From positions 1,880,066 to 1,944,065 of the forward strand of contig NC_020172.2 of the NCBI RefSeq assembly GCF_000224145.3: a stretch of DNA of 64,000 nt, written 5' to 3'. Below the pieces are notes generated by a model. It did no database searches. It saw only the letters and a program-made list of their open reading frames with translations, and had not been told where the DNA came from. Position numbers and translations under genes: made by a program. Shown here in pieces: positions 50,901 through 64,000 of this stretch (positions within the stretch are counted from its first letter, which is position 1; every line of letters begins with the position of its first letter). Source of the DNA: Ciona intestinalis (Eukaryota > Chordata > Ascidiacea > Phlebobranchia > Cionidae).

Positions 50901-53900
50901 AACAAAAAGCAAACTATGTATCAAGCTACAACGAATAAAATTGGAATTGTGTTTAAAAAATCACAAAATTGATTTATCCAAAAAACTGCAATTATTGTTT
51001 CCAAAAAACTAAAAGTGCAATACATAAGCATGAACGTATTAAAATAATATCAATTTAATAAAAAATGTAACTGTAACAAACCCCAATAAAAAAACAGAGT
51101 TGCTATTACTGACTTGTCTGTTGTGGCCTGTCACTCAAACGACCGATGAAGTTAATTCTCGAAACTCCGTCTTCATCACGCCTCAACAACTGAACTTCTG
51201 CACTACCTTCAAGTTGAAGGTGCTTTCCCGAAACCGAAACCAAGCGACCGTTGTCGTTTCCAACAACTGCGGATAAATGAGCGTTTCTTAATTAATTTCA
51301 CTAAGCGACAGTCGAGGTTCTACGTATCATTGGGCGACATTATTTAGTGGGGTGATTTTGGCTGGCATTTAACATATTCAATAAAGAGGACCAATGGGTT
51401 AGAGCAATTGTAGTTAAATATTTTGCCCAATGACACATACGCCCGCAATAGTGACAGCCTTGTGTGTTGAACCCATAGTCTCTTGGCCGGAAACCCAACC
51501 GTTAACCATTGCGGGTGAGACGTAAGTCAATAAATGCTAATTATGACGTTTCAGGGAAAGCCGTAAGTAAATGTTACCGATTTTTGGTTTATAATTGCTT
51601 GCTGATGACGGTGGCCGTTTTATACTGTACAATGAGCAGAAGTAATTCGATCTTGTTTCGCTACAGCATGTTCTCCTGATGACGTCATCCCCGGTTCTGT
51701 TGACGTAATAAAACCCGGCACCAGCGTTAAACGCGTTCAATCCCGAGATGATGGGGCCGCTGGAATCCGCCGTCCATTGATAACAGCAATCAAACGATGC
51801 TCCTGCAAATAAAAAAAAAACAATTATTAGGTTACCTAATTTAATTAAATGTATCACAGAAAAATAAGTAAAAGGCGAGCCGTTAAATGTATGAAAAAAG
51901 CCTTCAACAATGACTTGATAGGCAACAGTAAAAAAGTGTGGCTGTTGAACCCAGCAACACAAATGAATTACCTGAAATGAACTGAAAACGCCATGTATAA
52001 CAAGATGTGTTTTCCTTAGTAGTAGCCAACTTCCTCCAAGCTACCAATCCAAGTTCCAGAAAAGCTGACTCAGACGGAGGGCATGAGTTGATGACGTCAA
52101 GGTCGGAAAGAGTGACGTCATGCTGTTGCAAATACCATTCATAACACGTCATAGCTGCGTTCGAATTTCTTTGAGTGCGGTTCGGAGTTAGACTGTAAAG
52201 TGATTTGCCAACTAGTGACGTGCTGTTGAACGTTACCTGTCAGAACAATATTTGTTTAAAGAGAAGAGGCAGGAGTAACTATAAACAGATATAGTACTGT
52301 GGGGTATCATGGGATACTGTTAGCATCTAAAATTTATATTTTTTCTGTTTCGAACAATTTACCAACGGGCTCTAAATTAACTAAACAAATCATAAAACGT
52401 GCCTACATTCTACGTCTTCTACGATATTTCAAATAGGACGGACTGCAAGGTATTTGTTGCTGGTTATTACTTTTAAAATAGCAAAATTACTTCATCAAGC
52501 CTGTAGACTGTCGGTTCCTTAAACGGGTCATCTCTCTCTGACCATTCCCCGGAGCTACTATGTTGCCGCCATGCAGGAGTTTGACTGTTGACGAAATATC
52601 CAGCAATGGCTTGGTAGTGTGGTATTTCTGCTGGTACGTCATATACAGGACGCCACGTCATCACCCCGTCTTCGTACAGGTTGGTGATGTAAGTACGAGC
52701 CCCGTCAGTAGCGAGTAATGATTGGAATGTCATTTCCTGTGTTAAAAAAATATTTAGAAACGGTTTCGAACTTTTAATTTCGGCCATATGGCATACCAGA
52801 GATAGTAGGTCGTGGTACAGACAGTTTTTAGTAACTCGATGAATGCTATTTGCTTTATCCTTGCGTGACGGGAGGACGACAGTCGTTATAACACGGATGT
52901 TCTGTTTCAAAAACCTCGTGCTCGTATAAGTAAGCCGTGGTACAGCCACTATTTTGTGGAATACCTGGTCTATAGAAGGCCACGGTGGGGAGACTCTTTC
53001 CCACGTGACCTTGAACACGTATCTTGGTTTAAAGTCTCCAGGAAGAATCCTGTTAATATGTTCTGTGACGCTATAATCGTTGTTGTTAAGAATTGCTTCG
53101 TTTTCAATCAGTTCTTCCATGTCATACAGTTGATACCAAACCTGGTGAAACATAGTACACAAAAAAGTATACATAATTTTATAATATTATTTATTTAAGT
53201 TTAAGACACGGTGGTTATATACCAGCACGTATCCGCTATTAGGAAAATCGACACAGTTTTAGCCTTTAACTAACCCTTAATGTAACCCATAACCCTAAAA
53301 TATTTGTAAATTTAGATTATTATGACTTCTGATATACGCGTTCAACTTTACTTCGAAATAATTTGCAAAGTAACTTTCTCTTACACCCATGAACATACAG
53401 CAAAATATTTATTTCCTATTGGAAAACGTTCTGTGATATATATACATTATTACACACACCTTTCCCGTTCCTGCGTCAGAGACGTCAGTCCACAATGGTG
53501 CAATGACAGCGCAGATATGTTTCGGCATTTCTATGCTTGACGTCATAGCAAGTGACGTAATATTGCTGGGATTTCGAAACGTGGCTATTCGAGTTTGATT
53601 GACACCTCCTGGTATAGTTGAGACCACCAGCAAACCATTTTCTGATGCCTTACAATATAAATACCGCAGTAAGATATAAACCTCCCCACAAATGTTCACA
53701 CCAATGTAAATTCAAACGATATTTACATCTTTGGGCATTTATGTAAGTTCCTCCCACTCGTATTATATTGTAACTTAAAGCTAACATTCTTATGGCATTT
53801 TGTTAACATACAAAAAAACAATTCGTTTTCTTACGTAAACGCTTTTGCAATGCTTCGTATTATGCTCAGCGTCCTCAATGGGAATACCCGAAGGTACAGC

Positions 53901-56900
53901 CAGATGTTCAGTTACACGTTCACCGGTGGATTGGGACAATGACGTCACCTCGGTGTCATCAGCGGAAACTCCGAAATGAACCAACCTCGATTCTAATCAA
54001 AACCATAAAAGCATTTGACTGGAGAATCATTTTCTGAAGAGCCAAAGGACATATGGCCTACTCCATAAACATGTTTTAACATAGACCTAACGGGATCGTA
54101 TTTTAAAGAAAAGCGTAATGATAAATGCTGTATATAGATCAATTTATAATGAGATGTTAAATGTAACAGAAATGTAATGATCCTTTAGTAGTAAACAAAG
54201 AATGTTTACACACTTATATAACCGTATCCGAACGACTGTAAAAATCGTTTTGAATTGTTTAAGACACTCGGGAAATGCAAGATTTAAATAGTAAAAGTAT
54301 TCCGTATTATTCTACAGTATACTATATAACAATTACATTTTTGTTTATAATGCCCTTTCTTTCTCACCTTTACATTCCCCAGTATAACCGGTCCCATTGG
54401 TGGCCAAGCTTCTATAGCCAGTCTTACAACGACACGAGTAACCTCCTTCGTTGTTGTAGCATTTGGCATTCTGGTCACAATTATGGGTTCCACTTTCGCA
54501 TTCATTGATATCTACACATTTCAAAACAAAATTGAGATTTTTGTTTTTGCATCATTAAAATGTAAAATATAATACAAAACTCAAGGTTGCAGTTACTAAC
54601 AGGTTGCAAAAACGTACTTAGTATTTAAAAAAAGTTAGTCTTTGTTAAATAACGTTTGTCTTCAACAGAAAAATATATCGCTGTTGTATATAAATAAAAC
54701 AGGCATTTTTTAATTTTAAATTTACCACCAAAAAAGAATTCGATCACTCACCTATACAGCTTCCTTCGTCGTAAGGAACGAAACCTGTTCTACAAATACA
54801 TTGATACGACCCGTATGTGTTCAAACATCGATGATAATTGGGATCACACGAATGTAAACGGTTGGCACATTCATCGATATCTGGTTGATGGACGTAAGAT
54901 AGGACATGTTTTTATTTCATTTCTCTGTAACATTGGTAGTAAACAACTTATGTACAAAAGTAAATAACCGCGTCCCCGCGACTTTCGAATCTTACGTTAC
55001 AGTACTATATAAGAGAAAAATACAAATGCTAGTCACTACATACCCTCGCATTGCACAAAATTTCCGCGTCGGTCTCTTTTGGCCCTTACACCTTCCAAAC
55101 AATCACAACGATACGCCCCTTCATATATCGAACAAAAGGCGTAACCAGACTGCTGACCACATCGGTCCGTGTCATTCCCACACCAAGCGTACATTCCTGC
55201 AGGGCAATCACCTGGCGTGCAGTCTTCGAGCTAAATGGACCAGAAATGCAGGAATTCATTAAAAATGCTTAAAATGAAGTAAACTTACTAACATATGGTA
55301 ACTGAAAATATTTTCTAAGTTTGGGATATATTCAAAATATCCAATAACATAAGCCTATTTATTTCATGAATTATGCAAACTGGGAGCAAGTACGCGAGGT
55401 AATAATGCTGGGATATCCGGCTATAATGCGGATCTTATAACTGTCGCTAAGCGTGCCAAGAAATAATTCTTGTGTATTGTATGAATGCAAGATCATGTTG
55501 TTACAAGCTTTTACTTGCATTAATATCTTATCGACTAAATGAAGTTGTGTATAAGTTATATGACTAAAAAGTGAATAATAATAATAATATAATGCATTTT
55601 TAATGGACCAATAAGCATAAGGTCTTAAAATGTACTATATACGTATATAGTAGGTATATTACTCATTGCGTTATTGTCACCGTATCTTAATCACGCAATA
55701 GCATCAGTTATCAATAAATTAGGGTAAAGATAGAACATATTTTCATTCACTTTCATTCCCCACATTAGTTGTGCACAAGAAATATTTAATATTTACTGAA
55801 ATATATGTAACCGTTGTCCGGTCATCTAAAAAAGAGCATTGTTGGTTATTTACGATTAGGAAACAATAGATATATACGCTAATGGTATCCCATCTTACCC
55901 CACAGTCTATACGACTATGTTATTTAATTTTCAATCTAATTATATACCTCCATGGAATTACCAATGCACATCCGACCCTTTGTAGTTGGTTTTGGATCGT
56001 CGCAGTTTCTTCTCCTGATAACAATTCCCCTGTCGCAGGTAGATGAACAATTTGTCCAAGACATCCAATTACCCCAACTACCGTCGGCTGAAATGGGAAA
56101 GTGATATATACAATTAAGAATGTTACTTTGTATATAGAAGGGTAAGGTAAACGGGCACATTTACACATAATGTCCAAAAATTCTGATCGCGTTTTAAACA
56201 ATTAACAACGGCGTATACGGGAGTCGTAAGGATGTTGTTATTTAATTTTTTTATATTTATTACCAAATTGGACGAGAAAATAGAATCATAAAGTGTCATC
56301 TTCCCCCTCCCTACGTACTATACATACGTGTCAGTTTGCTGATGCTGCTATGTGGAATTAATTTATAAAGTTTCAACCGTTGACTCTTGATATTTGGCGT
56401 CAGTTGTTTAAGTACAAAACACCGAATTCGACAATTTTATCATAATATACACTTCAGTATACTATGATTTTACCGTTTGTTCCACCAAAAGCTTTAGCCG
56501 TATATGGTTTATGCAACACTAAATATTAAATTAGAACCACCCTTTTCGCTGAAACACAACTAAAATAACTACTTTTTTCAAAATACTAGGACGTGTATAG
56601 CATGCAGTCTTATTAATGTTTATACATGCATATTTAATATGTATGATATAAATATATCCGCATCGAATTCCGACCGTCCAGCAAACCACGTGAGTGGCTG
56701 ACATCGAATCTTGAGTGACAAGCATAAAAAAAGAAATGTATAATTAATGCTTACACCCATCTGACGTAAGGTCAAACTAGTAATTATATGGGATTCACCC
56801 TCGTTATAGAAGCAAGGTCCGCATATGACATGTTAAATATCGAAAAACCGCAAAATAAAGACATCAGCGATATGCGTAAAGCGAGAGACGAAATCTTACT

Positions 56901-58564
56901 TGATATCTATTGGTTTATGCATAGGTTTTTAAATGTTTCCTTAAACGCACGTCCATGTATATTCCATTATCTTCCGCAACCACATTATATAAACTCAATT
57001 TTCTAACGTAATAGTTCCGTAATTGTGTGTCGCGGCTCGTATAAATAATTAACGAAATTCCGTTCCACAACAGAAGAAAAACTGAATTAACACCTTCTAA
57101 CAACACAAACAGTATGTATGGCATGTGTCCCGTCACAATAAGCGAGTTATGATGACTGATGTATAAAATCAACTTCGACAACGAATTTAGAAACCAATCA
57201 TCACAGTCTTTACAAATTTGCTCTAAAATTCTATGAAAATAAAACGTATAGATACGAATAATTTACAAAAAGTTGGTTTAAGATTAAGCAACAATAAAAT
57301 TGTATACAGCCGCAACATGAATGCTTTTATCTAATCATTTCAATAGATACTAAGGTTTGATTTTCCGCCCTGTTTATATACATTGAGATCGGTTTTTTTT
57401 TGTATTTTTTATATAACTTGTCATGGTGTTTTTAGACAAGTGCGCTTCAGAGGTTGAATTATAATTATTGAATAAGCATATATAGTTATGTTATAAAGTA
57501 TGACGTATAATACCTTCGTCACACAGCGAACCATAGAACGATCTCACACAAGAACATTCAAAGCTTGGAGACAACTCTCTGCACGATCCGCCGTTCATGC
57601 ATGGTGCTGTACTATTGTAGCAATTATATGCATCTGCAATTATATGTTAAGCTTTTACCATTATTAAGACTCGTGTTATACTACTGTAGTGTAAGAAGGG
57701 ATACCGTTAGCATACATATGCCATTTTCCTTCTAGTGTTATTACCAATTAATAACGCTATTATAGAGTCGCGGGACAATACCATTATATAATTCGGTAAT
57801 TATTCTTCGTTTACTACCAACAAAAAGTCGACAGTGTATTATCATAGTATACTGAAGTGTACTATGGTATTATATAATTAATACACTGGCGCAGTTGTAA
57901 CTTTAATAAAAATACAGTCGATAGTTTGGAATATATTGCTGCAAACTCCAGATTACAATGCGTAATCGTGTCTGTATTGTTAAGAAAACACATAGCTCTT
58001 GTATATTGTTAACCTTCACAATTCATTGCTGATCCAATCCACGATCCATTACTGTGACAGGTGACAGATAAATCTCCTCCTTTGTATTTATATCCAGGTT
58101 TACATTCGTAGTAAGTCTTGGTTGCTGTAGAATTGAGTGCAGGTACAGAGTGACGACCGTTGGGTGGGATTGAGCACCTGCCTGTAAGAAGCTTGTTTGT
58201 AGTAAACTGTTTAGAAGTAAAACGTGGAGCAAATAAAATACTTTTGTCAACGAGTCTAAATAGCTAACAAAATTCTAGGTTTCAATCTTTTTTTGAAACT
58301 TATCACGCATACCTATAAACTGCTAAGGATAGTCACATAAAGAAACAACTTTCACAAAACCAAGTTTATTATCGTTTAAAAAGGTTAGCTCAGTAATATT
58401 AATAAGTTGTGAAAATATTAAAAAATAAATGCGCGAATTAAGGTTAAAAAACTGTAGAATTAAGCCTGCGGAGAAAAATAAACCATACCCCTGGCTCGTC
58501 TTGTTGTGACAAGCTGACTTGAAAATAAAATAATTCCAACTGCGGCAAAAACTAAACATTTCAT
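43829..58564 (-). CDS. Sushi-EGF-TSP1-NIDO-AMOP-VWD-EGF single-pass membrane protein
   Basis: About 27 minus-strand exons encode roughly 1,650 residues. The start at 58564 gives a clear signal peptide ([19 protein letters not shown]). Exons include 58564-58489, 58181-58014, 57633-57514, 56087-55948, 55230-55044, 54880-54752, 54511-54368, 53992-53835, 53648-53460, 53141-52797, 52736-52491, 52236-51972, 51802-51578, 51266-51117, 50690-50508, 50206-50033, 49526-49365, 49070-48923, 48717-48490, 48215-47935, 47422-47316, 46095-45951, 45563 to about 45398, 45255-45189, 44982-44836, 44538-44052 and 43992-43829. The NIDO-AMOP-VWD-EGF-membrane order is that of mucin-4-like proteins, but here sushi, EGF and TSP1 modules precede it and there is no long mucin repeat. 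It is probably a cell-surface adhesion or coat protein. The exon joins near 45.2-45.4 kb and 51.1 kb are less certain. Confidence 0.85.
44613..44793. mobile_element. MITE family M1, copy 3
   Basis: Ends GCGGGGTAAGATGAGA and CGTGTCCCAACTCCCCCCAC. Internal AACAATTAACAACAG is present. It lies in an intron of the NIDO/AMOP gene. Confidence 0.8.
45009..45133 (-). mobile_element. SINE fragment, diverged
   Basis: The minus strand carries GCTGTCGTTGTGGGCGTGTC and GGTTGTCAGCCATAA, matching the body of the SINE at 4543. Confidence 0.65.
46260..46332 (-). tRNA. tRNA-Arg (anticodon CCU)
   Basis: The minus strand folds into a complete cloverleaf of 73 nt. The acceptor GCTCCTG pairs with CAGGAGC, the D stem GCCT pairs with AGGC, and the anticodon stem CCGGT/ACCGG encloses loop CTCCTAA. 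The T arm is GCGGG TTCGAGT CCCGC. The anticodon CCT reads AGG, which is Arg in the nuclear code. A run of four T follows (plus strand AAAA at 46251-46254), a Pol III terminator. It lies in an intron of the NIDO/AMOP gene on the same strand. The discriminator base is C; 3' CCA is not encoded. Confidence 0.95.
47461..47822. mobile_element. MITE family M1, copies 4 and 5 in tandem
   Basis: The first copy starts GTAGGTTGGGGGAAGATGGG at about 47465. The second starts TAGGTGGGGGAAGATGGGAC at about 47641 and ends at CTCCTCCAACCTATTATAT. Both are in the same orientation, and the 3' terminus of the first is missing or shared. Each carries CCCATAGACCGTTGTTTATT or its variant. Confidence 0.82.
49685..49872. 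mobile_element. MITE family M1, copy 6 (full length)
   Basis: Starts GTAGGGTGGGGAGAGACGGG and ends GGTGTCCCATTTCCCCCACC, flanked by TATA on both sides, so the target site is probably TA. It is among the best preserved copies. Confidence 0.88.
50033..52236 (-). other. AMOP and VWD-like region of the NIDO/AMOP protein
   Basis: The AMOP part runs from [14 protein letters not shown] and [13 protein letters not shown] (52236-51972) to [21 protein letters not shown] and [13 protein letters not shown] (51802-51578), with the paired-Cys pattern of the family. Exons 51266-51117, 50690-50508 and 50206-50033 follow the order of a VWD domain (VEVQLL-like core, [19 protein letters not shown]), but the usual GDPH motif was not seen, so the VWD label is tentative. 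Confidence 0.65.
51370..51522 (-). mobile_element. SINE fragment, diverged
   Basis: The minus strand reads GGTTAACGGTTGGGTTTCC, CTATGGGTTCAA and GTCACTATTGCGGGCGTATG, which parallels the promoter half and body of the SINE at 4543. It lies in an intron of the NIDO/AMOP gene. Confidence 0.7.
52298..52440. mobile_element. MITE family M1, degenerate copy
   Basis: ACTGTGGGGTATCATGGGAT, TTAGCATCTAAAAT and AACAATTTACCAACGGG follow the family order, with many substitutions and no clear 3' end. Confidence 0.55.
52491..53992 (-). other. NIDO domain of the NIDO/AMOP protein
   Basis: Landmarks are the entry [16 protein letters not shown], then [28 protein letters not shown] and [20 protein letters not shown], matching the extracellular nidogen-type domain of nidogen, tectorin and MUC4. 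Between VTWERV and TFQSLL, exon 53141-52797 carries about 55 extra residues (near [12 protein letters not shown]) that other family members lack. A GT at 52963 suggests that this could be a retained intron in frame, not coding sequence. Confidence 0.8.
54170..54285. mobile_element. MITE family M1, partial copy
   Basis: TTTAGTAGTAAACAAAGAAT, CCGTATCC and GTTTAAGACACTCGGG follow the inverse-orientation order of the family centre. The termini are lost. Confidence 0.55.
54890..55012. mobile_element. MITE family M1, degenerate partial copy
   Basis: GTAAGATAGGACATGTTTTT, TTGGTAGTAAACAAC and CCGCGACTTTCGAA match the family in inverse orientation. Confidence 0.45.
55723..55912. mobile_element. MITE family M1, degenerate near full-length copy
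   Basis: GGGTAAAGATAGAACATATT at one end and GGTATCCCATCTTACCCCAC at the other keep the terminal inverted-repeat pattern. The centre is diverged. Confidence 0.6.
56139..56325. mobile_element. MITE family M1, full-length copy
   Basis: GGGTAAGGTAAACGGGCACA at one end and GTGTCATCTTCCCCCTCCCT at the other. Internal AACAATTAACAACGGCG and GGGAGTCGTAAGGAT match copy 1. Confidence 0.75.
57685..57835. mobile_element. MITE family M1, degenerate copy
   Basis: ACTGTAGTGTAAGAAGGGAT, CGTTAGCATACATATG and TTCGTTTACTACCAAC follow the family order. Confidence 0.5.
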
Positions 58565-63172
<4,608 letters not shown>

Positions 63173-63210
63173 TGTCAGAATCATTAAATGCTGTATAAGG
63201 TGACCATTTA

Positions 63211-63216
63211 AATAAA
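63211..63216 (+). terminator. Polyadenylation signal of TTLL1
   Basis: AATAAA, 39 bases after the TTLL1 stop codon. Confidence 0.65.
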
Positions 63217-63858
63217 GTTCAGTATTTGACTTCTTGATGTGCAAGTGGACCTTCAATTATTGATCTGCCTTTTACAAATGTAACACTTTATAAACCAGTA
63301 TATGACTCACTTATTTTAAAAAAATGCCTGTTTTAAATATAGTACATTCATTATGCATCATATTAAATGCAATGCATTTTTTTATATGGAAGACTAGTTT
63401 CCATTTAACTGTTTTAAAAAGCACAACAGTTGGCTGCATATTATAAATTCCTTTTTTCTTATAATAATATAAGTTTTATTTTTTTAAGCAATAGATCAAC
63501 CTTAAAAAAATGACCATAAAAAAACCATAATGTAGCTACTAACAGTGCAAGTTAAAACATGAAACGAAACAATGGAGTCATGTGGTTTATTGTTACTTCC
63601 AGTGCAAGGTCCCATTTAATGAATAACACTGCGGCATTTCACTTTGAATAAGCTGTGATGCTACAGGACTAACAAACATTAAAACAATGAAACCAAGTCA
63701 TGATGTTGTATGTACTGCTACCATTCTGGGTAAATGTAACAGTAATTGTACAGAAACGAATATTTTACTATGTGGTGTAAAAAACAGAACTATATATGTC
63801 AGACAATTAGATTTGCAACAGAATACATAAGCAAATCCGCATTCAATGTGAATGAAAT
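63217..63858. other. Convergent 3' region of TTLL1 and FKBP1A
   Basis: About 640 bp of AT-rich non-coding sequence. The minus-strand AATAAA at 63591-63586 could end the FKBP1A transcript, giving a 3' UTR of about 270 bases. No other feature was seen. Confidence 0.5.
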
Positions 63859-63986
63859 TTACTCTACACCTAAAAGCTCCACATCAAATATGAGAGTAGC
63901 ATTAGGTGGAATAACACCACCAATGCCCTTCGAACCATATGCATAATCAGGAGAGCAAGTTAGTGTTGCCCTCTCTCCTACAGACA
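63859..63986 (-). CDS. FKBP1A: FKBP12-type peptidyl-prolyl isomerase, last exon
   Basis: The minus-strand exon starts after a CAG acceptor and encodes [20 protein letters not shown], then [18 protein letters not shown] and a stop. This is the C-terminal third of FKBP12 (human MSVGQRAKLTISPDYAYG to VFDVELLKLE). The family folds into a prolyl isomerase that binds FK506 and modulates ryanodine and TGF-beta receptors. Tyr of DYAYG and the IIPP-type loop, both part of the ligand pocket, are kept. Upstream exons lie beyond the window end. Confidence 0.93.
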
Positions 63987-64000
63987 TCTGCAAACACAAG

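Larger units (their letters stand above)
54368..58181 (-). other. N-terminal module string of the NIDO/AMOP protein: sushi, EGF, TSP1, Cys-rich, two calcium-binding EGF
   Basis: Sushi: [15 protein letters not shown] to [10 protein letters not shown] (58181-58014). [21 protein letters not shown] (57633-57514). TSP1: [17 protein letters not shown] with IRRRNCDDP (56087-55948). A Cys-rich module [15 protein letters not shown] to YRCDCLEG (55230-55044). Two EGF-CA modules start [12 protein letters not shown] (54880-54752) and [12 protein letters not shown] (54511-54368). Each module is bounded by its own exon with a phase-1 entry, the usual pattern for shuffled extracellular modules. Confidence 0.88.

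Overview
The window comes from a solitary ascidian, almost certainly a Ciona species. The DNA is AT-rich with small exons and short introns, standard GT/AG splice sites and standard nuclear codons. It also carries a linked polycystin-1-like gene and fibrinogen-like gene arranged head to head on opposite strands, which is the layout of the Ciona self-sterility (Themis) loci. The assembly has two N gaps, at 35191-35690 (500 N) and 60416-60465 (50 N). Coordinates and joins were worked out by eye from reading frame, splice sites and remembered family sequences.

Layout. 1-23.2 kb (+): the C-terminal four fifths of a USP9X deubiquitinase in about 49 exons, catalytic domain included. 24.4-26.5 kb (+): PQBP1, complete in six exons. 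27.0-29.0 kb (+): an 11-exon gene for a 477-residue basic protein that I do not recognise. 29.6-31.0 kb (-): AMMECR1, complete in five exons. 31.9-42.2 kb (-): a PKD1/REJ-type polycystin with an N-terminal extracellular region, REJ, GPS, PLAT and cation-channel domains, identified as s-Themis. 42.2-43.2 kb (+): a two-exon secreted fibrinogen-like protein, identified as v-Themis, whose first exon lies antisense to an upstream s-Themis exon. 43.8-58.6 kb (-): a gene of about 27 exons for a secreted-type single-pass membrane protein with sushi, EGF, TSP1, NIDO, AMOP, VWD-like and further EGF modules, with a tRNA-Arg(CCU) gene in one intron. 59.2-63.2 kb (+): TTLL1, complete in eight exons. 63.9-64.0 kb (-): the last exon of FKBP1A.

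How the genes work together. The flanking genes are housekeeping genes: deubiquitination, splicing, tubulin polyglutamylation and prolyl isomerisation. The centre is a recognition locus. In Ciona, s-Themis is the sperm receptor and v-Themis the egg vitelline-coat ligand, and a match between their alleles causes self-sperm to be rejected. Here the receptor has a full polycystin channel half, which favours a B-type Themis pair over A. The neighbouring NIDO/AMOP protein is a large surface molecule with no known part in this system.

Repeats. The introns, above all those of the NIDO/AMOP gene, hold about a dozen copies of a roughly 190-bp inverted-repeat MITE. Other elements are a hAT-type MITE with a perfect 8-bp target duplication, a second inverted-repeat element, and tRNA-derived SINE copies. 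The palindrome TGACGTCA occurs 22 times between 31 and 54 kb and was not seen elsewhere in the window.
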